64,000 nt of DNA, taken from NCBI RefSeq assembly GCF_004362215.1, contig NZ_SNWR01000001.1, positions 4,508,001-4,572,000 on the forward strand, read 5' to 3'. Under the pieces are notes generated by a model, which worked only from the letters and a program-made list of their open reading frames with translations, made no database searches and was not told the DNA's origin. Source of the DNA: Paractinoplanes brasiliensis. GTDB taxonomy: Bacteria > Actinomycetota > Actinomycetes > Mycobacteriales > Micromonosporaceae. A program made the position numbers and the translations under genes. Each line of letters starts with the position of its first letter. The stretch's first letter is position 1. Below, one piece after another: positions 26,454 to 34,244 of the stretch.

Positions 26454-26942
26454 ATGGCTCGCAACGACGGCTATGAAGACCTGGGCGCCTGGTCGGAGTT
26501 CGGCACGGTGAGCGGCATGGTCGCCGCCCGTACGACGGAAAGCCTCACCGAGGCGCACACCGGCCTGGGCGACCGCCCCGACGACCTCGACGGCCTGCCC
26601 GACGTGACGGTGGGCGTGAGCGCCGCCGAGGCGATCGGCGACCTGGCCGCCGAGTTGTCCCCGCCGCCACCCAAGGGCTACGACAACGAGGTCGACGCCG
26701 ACGGCGACGGAACGCTCGACGACGCCACCTATCGCGGCCGCGCTGACGGCGGCGTCGACATCCTGGTCGACGTGGACGGCGACGGCCGCACCGACTTCAT
26801 CGGCGCGGACACCGACCTCGACAACCGGGTCGACCACGCCGACTACGACAAGGACGGCGACGGTGTCTTCGAGAAACGCATGTTCGACGACGACGGCGAC
26901 GGCTTCCTCGACCGCTCGGTCTTCCTGAACCCCGGCAGCTGA
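26454..26942 (+). CDS. EF-hand/calcium-binding repeat protein
   Basis: A 162-residue acidic protein. The first 80 residues are unassigned, with a PPPPKG hinge. Residues 81-157 carry DxDxDG-type loops at about 81 (DADGDGTLDD), 106 (DVDGDGRTDF), 119 (DTDLDNRVDH), 132 (DKDGDGVFEK) and 145 (DDDGDGFLDR). The last four recur every 13 residues, like thrombospondin type-3 or dockerin loops. No signal peptide is present, so it is likely cytoplasmic unless exported another way. It is 18 bases after the Cys-rich gene, in the same direction. Confidence 0.75.
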   Translation: MARNDGYEDLGAWSEFGTVSGMVAARTTESLTEAHTGLGDRPDDLDGLPDVTVGVSAAEAIGDLAAELSPPPPKGYDNEVDADGDGTLDDATYRGRADGGVDILVDVDGDGRTDFIGADTDLDNRVDHADYDKDGDGVFEKRMFDDDGDGFLDRSVFLNPGS

Positions 26943-27077
26943 ACCCCTGGGTTATGCCGTGAGCTGATTCGCCCAGAGGGGAATCGGTGGGCGGATGCCG
27001 CTCACTGAGGAAAGCTGGGAGGCGTCGAACGGCCGGTCGGGTTACGGCTTCGCCGGCGGATGCGAGAGGGTGTTGTC

Positions 27078-27686
27078 ATGAGTGTTGACGAGTTGACGAT
27101 GCGGGGCGGTGGCGCATCCTTCGATGACCAGGTGTTCGAGCGGCTGCTCCGGGAGCGGATCATCTTTCTCGGCAGTGAGGTCAACGACGAGGTGACCAAC
27201 CGCATCTGCGCCCAGATGCTGCTGCTGGCCTCGGCCGACAGCGAGAAGGACATCGCGCTCTACATCAACTCGCCCGGTGGCTCCATCAGCGCCGGCATGG
27301 CGGTGTACGACACGATGCAGTACATCAAGAACGACGTGGCGACGATCGCGATGGGCATGGCGGCCTCCATGGGCCAGTTCCTGCTCTGCGCCGGCACCCC
27401 CGGCAAGCGGTACGCGCTTCCGCACGCGCGGATCATGATGCACCAGCTCTCCGGCGGCATCGGCGGCACCGCGGCCGATATCGCCATCCAGGCCGAGAGC
27501 ATGCTGCACATCAAGAACGTGATGAACGAGCGGATCGCCTTCCACACCGGCCACACGCCGCAGGAGATCGAGCGCGACTCCGACCGCGACCGCTGGTTCA
27601 CGGCCGACCAGGCCAAGGAATACGGCATCGTCGACCACGTGATCACCAAGGCGAACCAGGTCGGCAACAATTCCGCCCTGGTCTGA
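27078..27686 (+). CDS. clpP: ATP-dependent Clp protease proteolytic subunit
   Basis: A 202-residue ClpP. The catalytic Ser is in AMGMAASMGQFLL (Ser97), His in ARIMMHQLSGG (His122), and the Asp lies in the DRDRWFTADQA region. LYINSPGGSISAGMAVYDTM is intact. It assembles into a tetradecamer fed by Clp ATPases. ATG 27078 is chosen for its GAGAGGG ribosome-binding site; ATG 27060 is in frame upstream. The gene is solitary, with no clpX or second clpP next to it. Actinomycetes carry several clpP copies; an imperfect GATTC/GAATC inverted repeat at 26966-26985 may be regulatory. Confidence 0.95.
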   Translation: MSVDELTMRGGGASFDDQVFERLLRERIIFLGSEVNDEVTNRICAQMLLLASADSEKDIALYINSPGGSISAGMAVYDTMQYIKNDVATIAMGMAASMGQFLLCAGTPGKRYALPHARIMMHQLSGGIGGTAADIAIQAESMLHIKNVMNERIAFHTGHTPQEIERDSDRDRWFTADQAKEYGIVDHVITKANQVGNNSALV

Positions 27687-27706
27687 CCTGCGGGTTTTCG
27701 CTTCAC

Positions 27707-27740
27707 CAACGGGCACACGGCGTACGCCGTGTGCCCGTTG
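27707..27740 (+). terminator. Perfect palindromic hairpin after clpP
   Basis: A 34-base perfect palindrome with 16-bp arms beginning CAACGGGCACACGGCG and no real loop beyond the central TA, 21 bases after the clpP stop. It is symmetrical, so it could stop transcription from either side; only clpP reads into it. Confidence 0.8.
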
Positions 27741-27804
27741 TGTCGTCCGCGACAGTTTCGGGTAAGGGACGGTCATCCCCCGACTCTGTCAAGGAGGTGC
27801 TGAC

Positions 27805-28410
27805 GTGAGGCTCCCGACGTTCTCCCGCCAGTCCACGAGCGATAACCCGGAGGCGACCGACGGCCCGGCTTCGACCGGCACGGTGACGCGGCCTCGCAGC
27901 GACAACACGACCGAGGTGCGCCCCGCCCCCGTACGGCCCCGGCGCGACGAGGAAGACACCCTGCGCGACCTGCCGCCGAGCCCGCCCCCGGCCTCCCGGC
28001 ACACCGAGCCGCCCGCGCCGCCGTCCAGGGGCGCCGCTCCGGTCGAGCGGCCCACCACCCCGGCGACCCCCGTCGCTGCCGGCCCCAAGCCGCGCGCCAG
28101 CCTGATGGCCACCGTGGGTCTGATCCTCGGTGTGGCGTCCGTGCTGCTGGTGCTCTCCGGGCCGTTGATGGGCTACGGCATCGGCGTCGCCGCCCTCGCC
28201 CTGATCCTGTCGCTGGTCGGCCTCCACGCCACCCGCAAGCGTCACGTCGCGGGCAAGACCGACGCGCTGCTGGGGATGGTGCTCTCGCTGGGCGCGATCG
28301 TGCTCGGGGTGCTCGCCCTGACCGGCTCGCTCAACTGGCTCGGGACCGACGTGCAGCCGGTGAACAGCCTGCGCGAGTGGCTCGACACACAGTTCGTCGA
28401 CCGCTTCTAA
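27805..28410 (+). CDS. DUF4190-like membrane protein with disordered N terminus
   Basis: A 201-residue protein from GTG 27805, with AAGGAGG at 8-base spacing. Residues 1-95 are Pro/Arg/Asp-rich and probably disordered. Residues 98-175 hold two to three hydrophobic helices with the pattern GLILGVASVLLVLSGP..GYGIGVAALALILSLVGL, similar to the DUF4190 domain common in actinomycetes. The short C-terminal tail is extracytoplasmic or cytoplasmic, undecided. Function unknown; it stands alone between clpP and ddaH. Confidence 0.7.
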   Translation: MRLPTFSRQSTSDNPEATDGPASTGTVTRPRSDNTTEVRPAPVRPRRDEEDTLRDLPPSPPPASRHTEPPAPPSRGAAPVERPTTPATPVAAGPKPRASLMATVGLILGVASVLLVLSGPLMGYGIGVAALALILSLVGLHATRKRHVAGKTDALLGMVLSLGAIVLGVLALTGSLNWLGTDVQPVNSLREWLDTQFVDRF

Positions 28411-28484
28411 AGGTTTACCCCCGGCAACAATCGGGCATCAGACAGTCGCGGACGGCGGTGCGCCGGACGCGAAAGATCGGAACC

Positions 28485-28507
28485 GGGACCGGCCCCTCGC
28501 CGGTCCC
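28485..28507 (+). terminator. Hairpin downstream of the DUF4190-like gene
   Basis: Arms GGGACCGGC and GCCGGTCCC with a 5-base loop, 75 bases past the stop. A second, stronger hairpin follows. Confidence 0.5.
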
Positions 28508-28547
28508 GCCCCGGAACCGTCCGGCGGTGCGCCGGCAACACTTCGCC

Positions 28548-28578
28548 TCGAGGGCGGCCTGGTTCAGGCCGCCCTCGA
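28548..28578 (+). terminator. Second hairpin, upstream of ddaH
   Basis: Perfect 14-bp stem TCGAGGGCGGCCTG / CAGGCCGCCCTCGA with a 3-base loop, 110 bases before the ddaH start. It most likely ends transcription from the DUF4190-like gene. Confidence 0.7.
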
Positions 28579-28687
28579 CGCACGTGCAACGAATCTTCGC
28601 GCAGGACCTCGATCACGCAACGATCGAACGTCACATGCATGGTTGAACTACAGCATCGGACGGTCCGCCCCGCTTAGCGTTTCAGCC

Positions 28688-29494
28688 ATGACCACGACGT
28701 CCTCGCCGCGCCGCTACCTCATGTGCCGGCCCACCCACTTCGCGGTGACGTACCGCATCAATCCGTGGATGGACCCCACGGCGCCCTACGACAACGCGCT
28801 CGCCGTCAGCCAGTGGGAGAACCTCCGGCAGACGTACCTCGACCTGGGCCACACGGTCGAGCTGATCGAGCCGCTGCCCGGCCTGCCGGACATGGTCTTC
28901 TCGGCCAACGGCGCCACGGTCGTCGACGGCCGCGTGCTGGCGGTGCAGTTCCGCGACGCCGAGCGGGCCGACGAGGCTCCCGCGTACGCGGCCTGGTTCC
29001 GCGAGCGCGGTTTCGAGGTGATCCAGCCCAAGCACACCAACGAGGGTGAAGGTGACATCCTGCTCGTCGGCGACTTCCTGCTGGCGGGGACGGGCTTCCG
29101 CACCGCGCACGCGTCGCACGCCGAGACCCAGGAGGCGCTGCGCCGCCCGGTGATCACGCTGCAGCTCGTCGACCCGTCGCTCTACCACCTCGACACCGCG
29201 CTGTGCGTGCTCGACGACACCAACATCGCGTACCTGCCCGCCGCGTTCTCGCCCGGCTCGCAGGCCGTGCTCCGGCAGATGTTCCCGCACGCGGTGATCG
29301 CCAACGCCGACGACGCGGCCGTCCTCGGACTCAACGCGGTCAGCGACGGTCGTACTGTTGTCCTGCCGGTGCAGGCCACCCACCTCGCGGCCGAGCTGCG
29401 GGCCGCCGGCTACCAGACCGTCGGGGTCGACGTCTCCGAGCTGCGCAAGGCCGGCGGCGGACCCAAGTGCTGCACGTTGGAGGTGCGATCGTGA
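28688..29494 (+). CDS. ddaH: Dimethylarginine dimethylaminohydrolase-like amidinotransferase-family enzyme
   Basis: A 268-residue guanidine-modifying enzyme. It begins YLMCRPTHFAVTYRINPWMD, has DMVFSANGA, an active-site His in PSLYHLDTALCVLD, and the nucleophilic Cys near the C terminus in GGPKCCTLEV. The family hydrolyses dimethylarginine (or related guanidines) to citrulline and an amine. Overlap (GTGA) with rocD supports a role in arginine/ornithine breakdown, possibly with arginine-related substrates rather than methylarginine. The CC pair at the active site is notable; the second Cys aligns best with the nucleophile. Confidence 0.88.
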   Translation: MTTTSSPRRYLMCRPTHFAVTYRINPWMDPTAPYDNALAVSQWENLRQTYLDLGHTVELIEPLPGLPDMVFSANGATVVDGRVLAVQFRDAERADEAPAYAAWFRERGFEVIQPKHTNEGEGDILLVGDFLLAGTGFRTAHASHAETQEALRRPVITLQLVDPSLYHLDTALCVLDDTNIAYLPAAFSPGSQAVLRQMFPHAVIANADDAAVLGLNAVSDGRTVVLPVQATHLAAELRAAGYQTVGVDVSELRKAGGGPKCCTLEVRS

Positions 29495-30717
29495 CGAGCG
29501 TCGACATGCTGCGGACCCCTGCCGAGCTGGCCGAGGCCGAGCGGTACACCGCGCACAACTACCACCCGCTGCCCGTCGTGATCGCCGAGGGCGAGGGCGC
29601 CTGGGTGACCGACGTCGACGGGCGGCGTTACCTCGACTTCCTGGCCGGCTATTCGGCGCTGAACTTCGGCCACCGGCACCCGGGCCTGATCGCGGCCGCG
29701 CACGCCCAGCTCGACCGGATCACGCTGACCAGCCGCGCGTTCGTGCACGACCAGTTCGCCGAGTTCTGCCGTACGCTGGCCGAGCTCTGCGGCAAGGACC
29801 TCGTGCTGCCGATGAACACCGGCGCCGAGGCCGTCGAGACCGCGATCAAGGTGTCCCGCAAGTGGGGTTACCGGGTCAAGGGCGTGCCGGACGGCCAGGC
29901 CGAGATCATCGTGGCCGCCGGCAACTTCCACGGCCGGACGACGACGATCGTCAGCTTCTCGACCGACCCCGAGGCCAAGGCCGACTTCGGGCCGTACACG
30001 CCCGGGTTCGTCGTGGTCCCGTACGGGGATGAAACCGCCCTGGGCGCCGCGATCACCCCGAACACCGTGGCCGTGCTGATGGAGCCCATCCAGGGTGAGG
30101 CGGGCGTGCTCGTGCCGCCGCGGGGCTACTTCGCCGCCGTGCGGGCGCTCTGCGACGAGCACAACGTGCTGATGGTCGCCGACGAGATCCAGTCGGGCCT
30201 GGGCCGCACCGGGCGCACGTTCGCGATCGAGCACGAGGGCGTCGTTCCCGACATGTACGTGCTGGGCAAGGCGCTGGGCGGCGGCGTCGTGCCGGTCTCG
30301 GCCGTCGCCGCCGACCGCGACGTGCTGGGTGTGCTGAAGCCCGGCGAGCACGGTTCGACCTTCGGCGGGAACCCGCTGGCCTGCGCGGTCGGCGGCGAGG
30401 TCGTACGCCTGCTGGCCACCGGTGAGTTCCAGCAGCGCTCGGCCGAGCTGGGCGAGCACCTCCACGCCCGCCTCAACGCGCTGATCGGCCACGGCGTCAT
30501 CGCTGTCCGGGGCCGGGGCCTGTGGGCCGGCGTGGACATCGACCCGGCCCTGCTCACCGGCCGCCAAGCGTGCGAAAGCCTGGCCGCCCGCGGAGTCCTG
30601 GCCAAGGACACCCACGGCTCCACGATCCGCCTGGCCCCACCCCTGGTCGTAACCAAAGACGAGATCGACCACGCCGTGGACCAGCTGGCCGCAGTCCTGG
30701 CCGACAGCCACCAGTAA
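29491..30717 (+). CDS. rocD: Ornithine--oxo-acid transaminase
   Basis: A 408-residue PLP enzyme: ornithine + 2-oxoacid to glutamate semialdehyde + amino acid. Seen are FLAGYSALNFGHRHP, the PLP-phosphate loop MNTGAEAVETAIK, AAGNFHGRTT, VADEIQSGLGRTG, and the Schiff-base Lys in YVLGKALGGG. STFGGNPLACAV completes the class-III aminotransferase set. Start GTG 29491 overlaps the ddaH stop and has TTGGAGG upstream. Together the pair would convert guanidine compounds and ornithine toward glutamate. Confidence 0.95.
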   Translation: MTSVDMLRTPAELAEAERYTAHNYHPLPVVIAEGEGAWVTDVDGRRYLDFLAGYSALNFGHRHPGLIAAAHAQLDRITLTSRAFVHDQFAEFCRTLAELCGKDLVLPMNTGAEAVETAIKVSRKWGYRVKGVPDGQAEIIVAAGNFHGRTTTIVSFSTDPEAKADFGPYTPGFVVVPYGDETALGAAITPNTVAVLMEPIQGEAGVLVPPRGYFAAVRALCDEHNVLMVADEIQSGLGRTGRTFAIEHEGVVPDMYVLGKALGGGVVPVSAVAADRDVLGVLKPGEHGSTFGGNPLACAVGGEVVRLLATGEFQQRSAELGEHLHARLNALIGHGVIAVRGRGLWAGVDIDPALLTGRQACESLAARGVLAKDTHGSTIRLAPPLVVTKDEIDHAVDQLAAVLADSHQ

Positions 30718-30720
30718 GTC

Positions 30721-30758
30721 CGCGGGCGGGCGATCATCCGGGTACTCGCCCGCCCGCG
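30721..30758 (+). terminator. Terminator of the ddaH-rocD operon
   Basis: Perfect 13-bp stem CGCGGGCGGGCGA / TCGCCCGCCCGCG, 12-base loop, three bases after the rocD stop, followed by CGGTTTGTCTGTT. Confidence 0.85.
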
Positions 30759-30809
30759 CGGTTTGTCTGTTCCGCCCTGCAACATCTGCTTCTGTCCAGC
30801 CCGCACTTC

Positions 30810-30908
30810 GCGATTGCCGCCGGTGAGATGCCGAGTGATTTTTCGACGCAGCGGGGTGTGCTGCGGCGGAAAATCGCCCGGCATCTCACCGGGCCAAAAG
30901 GCAATCGC
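30810..30908. repeat. 99-base long inverted repeat (MITE-like or large hairpin)
   Basis: Nested arms pair GCGATTGCC (30810) with GGCAATCGC (30900), CCGGTGAGATGCCG (30820) with CGGCATCTCACCGG (30879), and an 18-base inner arm at 30835-30852 with 30860-30877 (15 of 18 pairs). The loop is GGGGTGT. A 6-base bulge sits in the right arm. It lies between convergent rocD and the FHA gene; no coding function is apparent. Confidence 0.8.
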
Positions 30909-30938
30909 CGCGGAGCGAAGCGGAGCCAGAAGGTCAGT

Positions 30939-31005
30939 TGCGTCTGTCCAGCTGTGAAAGCATCTGCGTCTGTCCAGCCCCGCACAAGAATGCGTCTGCT
31001 CAGCC
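30939..31005. repeat. Three short repeats at exact 26-bp spacing
   Basis: TGCGTCTGTCCAGC occurs at 30939 and 30965, and TGCGTCTGCTCAGC at 30991. The phase is exactly 26 bases and the last copy runs over the stop codon of the FHA gene. A related TGCTTCTGTCCAGC is at 30787, outside the phase. Confidence 0.75.
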
Positions 31006-32151
31006 CCGTTCGAACTTGCGCAGCGCCATCGTCGGGGCCTCGCCCATGACGGATTCGGGCTGGACGACGCCGCCGGTGGCCCACATCTTGGCCCGGCCCA
31101 CCTGCACCCCGCCGTACAACTCGACCACGTCGGTCGGCCCCAGGGTGCGGCTTTCCTGCCGGTGCAGCGCGATCCGCTCGTCGTCGTTGACCGTGCCGCC
31201 GGGGCGCACGCCGCTGCCGTTGGTGCTGATGTCCTGCACAGTGAGGTTGCCGTCGGTGCGCAGCGTGAATTGCACGTGGCCGCGGCTGATCCATTTGCGG
31301 GCGTCGTCGGTCAGCCACTGGCCCAGCATGACGCCACGGCCGCCCTCGGGGGCCCGGCCGACCACGACCGGCTCGTCGGTCGCGACCACGAAGCGGCGGC
31401 GGATGACACCGTCGATGCGGACGGAGAGAACTTCGACCGCGGGCCGGGGGCCGGCGTCGCGCAGTTTCGCGCCGTGCCGGGGGCAGGTGGGCGCACCCGA
31501 ACGCAGCGACGGCGGCGGCTGGGAGACCGGGCTGGTGAAGGTACGCATGTCGGCGAACGGGCTGTCCGGGTCGCCGCCACTGCCGAAGCTGTTGCAGTTG
31601 GGCTCGGGGCAGGTCCAGACGCGGGCCAGCAGCCGCTCGCCCAGCGGGGAGCGCTCGGCCGGCCTCGGTGGCTCGCCCCGGCCGACCCGGGCCATCAGCA
31701 CGGTGCTGCCGCCCTCGCCGGCGACCGCGGCGAGCAGGCGGCCGGGCTCGTCGACCCAGGGGTGACGGTCGCGGTCGCCGCGGGTGCGGGTGAGCACCGG
31801 CAGGCCCAGAAGCTCGGCCACCTCGAAGACGCGGTCGTCGAGCTGGGGGACGACTTCGACCTTGCCGTCGTCGGCCCAGCGGCGGATGACCATGCGCTCG
31901 TTCGAGGTGAGGTCGGTGTCGGAGAGCAGGCCACGCGGCGCCACCACGTAGACCGGCACGTTTTCCTCCGCGACGCGCCGGCCCAGGGCGTCGATGACCA
32001 GCCCGAGGCGTACCGAGCTCGCGGGCCGGCCGCCGTCGAGGTCGGCGTAACGCACGATCTCCGACATGTCGACCACCGCGCGGGCGAGCGCCGGGTCGGT
32101 GGTGAGGCGTGCCTCGATGGCGTCGAGGACCTTGCTGACCTCGAATCTCAC
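31000..32151 (-). CDS. FHA-domain protein
   Basis: A 383-residue cytoplasmic protein. Residues about 1-150 form an alpha/beta domain with DMSEIVRYADLDGG and VPVYVVAPRGLLSD segments that I cannot assign (possibly nuclease-fold-like). The middle has two Cys-x4-Cys/CxxH-like sites (WTCPEPNCNSFG, CPRHGAKL), perhaps a split zinc ribbon. The C terminus is an FHA phosphothreonine-binding domain (VVVGRAPEGG, ISRGHVQF, DISTNGSGV). It may read Ser/Thr kinase signals. Start GTG 32151 follows GGGAGGA. Confidence 0.82.
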   Translation of the reverse strand: MRFEVSKVLDAIEARLTTDPALARAVVDMSEIVRYADLDGGRPASSVRLGLVIDALGRRVAEENVPVYVVAPRGLLSDTDLTSNERMVIRRWADDGKVEVVPQLDDRVFEVAELLGLPVLTRTRGDRDRHPWVDEPGRLLAAVAGEGGSTVLMARVGRGEPPRPAERSPLGERLLARVWTCPEPNCNSFGSGGDPDSPFADMRTFTSPVSQPPPSLRSGAPTCPRHGAKLRDAGPRPAVEVLSVRIDGVIRRRFVVATDEPVVVGRAPEGGRGVMLGQWLTDDARKWISRGHVQFTLRTDGNLTVQDISTNGSGVRPGGTVNDDERIALHRQESRTLGPTDVVELYGGVQVGRAKMWATGGVVQPESVMGEAPTMALRKFERG

Positions 32152-32367
32152 GGGTCCTCCCGAGGGTCCGCGGGTGTTTGTGCACGGCAATCATGCCCGG
32201 TCCCCGGGCGAGGCGAGTGTCACACCCCTCCGCTTCGGTGTCGGGCGCACGCCAATACATCGATGAGGGCGGCTTGACCGGGGTCCCGTTTGCCGCCGGC
32301 GGCCGTCGGGAATTGACGTCGGTGAGCCGGCGTCATCCGGGCGGCCGGCCGGGCGGAAGGGACGGAC

Positions 32368-33180
32368 ATGCGGACACCACGGCTCGCCGGGCTGGGCCTC
32401 GCGACGATGGCGACGGCGGCACTGACGCTCGCCGGCTGCGCCGACGGGGGCAGCACGACGCCCGGTGCGAGCGCTCCCGCTGCCGGCGCGAGCGCGACCG
32501 CCACGGCGTCGGGCAGCGCGGCCGACCCCGCCGCGGTCGAGGCCCTGACCAAGGCGACCTCGCAGCTCGGCTCGACCAGCTTCAAGGTCACGGCGAACTC
32601 GGGCCCCGGCTTCAAGCTGAACGGCCAGGTCGACCCGGCGCAGGGCGTCGGCACGGTCGAGATGGTCGCGAGCGGCCCCAACGCCGAGCTCAACCTCAAG
32701 ACGCTGCTGGCCGGGCAGGACCTCTACCTGCAGATCCCCGGCGTCACCAAGGCCGGCACGTGGACGCACGTCGACGTGGCCCGGCTGCCCGAGGGCGCCA
32801 ACGTCGGCCTGCGCCCCGGCCAGATCGACCCGGTGAACACCTCGAACCTGCTCAACTCGTCGACCGACGTGCACGCCACCGGTGGCAACAGTTACGCCGG
32901 GACGCTCGACCTGACCAAGGCGGCCGGGCTGGCCGGCGTCTCGCAGGTGACCATCGACGAGTCCGGCGCGCCGGCGCAGAAGGTGCCGTTCACCGCGGGC
33001 CTCGACGACCAGGGCCGGCTGGCCGAGCTCACCGTGCAGATCCCGGCGGTCAACGGGCAGGCCGCGCAGCCGCTCGAGGTGCTCTACAGCGACTACGGCG
33101 TGCCGGTGACCGTGACCAAGCCGGCCGCCTCCGAGGTGACCGAGGCCCCGGACAGCCTGTACAGCTCGCTCGGAAGCTAG
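32368..33180 (+). CDS. LppX/LprA/LprG-family lipoprotein
   Basis: A 270-residue lipoprotein with signal peptide and lipobox LAGC (Cys about 25), then an Ala/Ser/Thr spacer. The mature domain VEALTKATSQLGSTSFKVTANS..GVGTVEMVA matches the LppX_LprAFG fold, a half-barrel that binds lipids at the outer face of the membrane. In mycobacteria these carry glycolipids or lipomannan. The neighbouring convergent acyltransferase and patatin genes fit a lipid theme. Its TAG stop overlaps the opposing TAG by four bases (CTAG). Confidence 0.85.
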   Translation: MRTPRLAGLGLATMATAALTLAGCADGGSTTPGASAPAAGASATATASGSAADPAAVEALTKATSQLGSTSFKVTANSGPGFKLNGQVDPAQGVGTVEMVASGPNAELNLKTLLAGQDLYLQIPGVTKAGTWTHVDVARLPEGANVGLRPGQIDPVNTSNLLNSSTDVHATGGNSYAGTLDLTKAAGLAGVSQVTIDESGAPAQKVPFTAGLDDQGRLAELTVQIPAVNGQAAQPLEVLYSDYGVPVTVTKPAASEVTEAPDSLYSSLGS

Positions 33181-34244
33181 GCGTCGGCTGCGGGAGCGGA
33201 TCGGCGCGCGGTCCAGTCCGTGCTCAACGGGCGGAACACGGGCCGGTTCTCCTCGATCCAGGCGTCGATCCGCTCCCACCAGTCGTAGAGCCAGGCCACC
33301 CGTTCCTCCTCGCCGGTGGGCACCTCCTCCGGCGGGACGCTCCAGAACTTCATCACGAGCCGCTTGTCCATCGGCAGCTCACGCCAGATGTCGGCCACCG
33401 TGATCATGCGGTCGAGGCCGGTGTGGGCCACGAAGATGACCCCGGCGTCCGGCGCCGCGTTGATCGCCGAGAACAGGCCGCCCGGCTTCGGCGGGAGGAC
33501 GTGCCGCATGTTCTCGGCCCGTTCGGCCGCGTCGGCCAGCCCACGGGCGCGCAGCCGGGCGATCGCGCTGACCCGGCGGCGGGGCGTGAAATTGCCACCC
33601 TCCGGGAAGATCACAAACGCGTCGTTGTCGTCGAGCCCGTGCGCGGTCTCGCCGATCTGCTGCTCCAACGTGGAGGTCCCCGTACGCCCGGGCGTGATGA
33701 ACCGGTTGGGCAGGCGGTTGAGCAGCACATCGACGGCCGGGTCCCACTGCAGTGTCGCCTTCAGCACAATTCGCGGCTCGCGGTCGAACCAGTTGGTCAG
33801 CGCGTGGATCAGGATGAACGAGTCGCCCGGCCCGGCGTGCCGGCTGACCACGACCTCGGGGCGGCCGGGAAGCGCGGTGTCGGGGTCGGTGCCGACGACG
33901 TCGATGGTCAGGTGCAGGGCCCACTTGGCGATCCAGAACAGGATGGCCAGGAAACGCCCGGTCACCACATAGTGCGCGCGTTGGAACCACGGGCTGCGGA
34001 TCTTGACGCCGAACCCGGAGGCGACCCAGAGAACGGCCAGCACCACCAGCGCGGCCGCGTCCCAGATCAGGTAGAGGACGGCCAGCAGCACGAGGCGGGG
34101 CACCCGCAGATGGCCGGGCACCAGCGGCGAGGCCAGCAGGGCGATGACGAGCCAGATCGGCAGCGTGGTCAGCAGCACGCCGGCCAGGACGACCACCGCG
34201 GGGGCGATGACCAGGCGACGGACCCAGATGGGGGGAAGCGGCAT
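33177..34244 (-). CDS. Membrane acyltransferase of the PlsC type
   Basis: A 355-residue protein. About two to three hydrophobic helices (residues 8-75) lead into an acyltransferase domain with the HX4D box RHAGPGDSF and the motif VIFPEGGNFTPRRR. The GPGDS variant of the box is typical for a large actinobacterial subgroup. It likely acylates a lysophospholipid or related lipid at the membrane. Its start shares one base with the stop of the patatin gene (TGATG), so an acyl-hydrolase and an acyltransferase are coupled. Confidence 0.85.
   Translation of the reverse strand: MPLPPIWVRRLVIAPAVVVLAGVLLTTLPIWLVIALLASPLVPGHLRVPRLVLLAVLYLIWDAAALVVLAVLWVASGFGVKIRSPWFQRAHYVVTGRFLAILFWIAKWALHLTIDVVGTDPDTALPGRPEVVVSRHAGPGDSFILIHALTNWFDREPRIVLKATLQWDPAVDVLLNRLPNRFITPGRTGTSTLEQQIGETAHGLDDNDAFVIFPEGGNFTPRRRVSAIARLRARGLADAAERAENMRHVLPPKPGGLFSAINAAPDAGVIFVAHTGLDRMITVADIWRELPMDKRLVMKFWSVPPEEVPTGEEERVAWLYDWWERIDAWIEENRPVFRPLSTDWTARRSAPAADA

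Noticed and set aside
26966..26985. GATTC/GAATC repeat upstream of clpP as a ClgR-type site
   Set aside because: It does not match the known GTTCGC-type ClgR motif; noted in the clpP entry only.
30939..31005. Possible CRISPR array at the 26-base repeats
   Set aside because: Only three 14-base repeats with 12-base gaps and no cas genes; far too short for an array.
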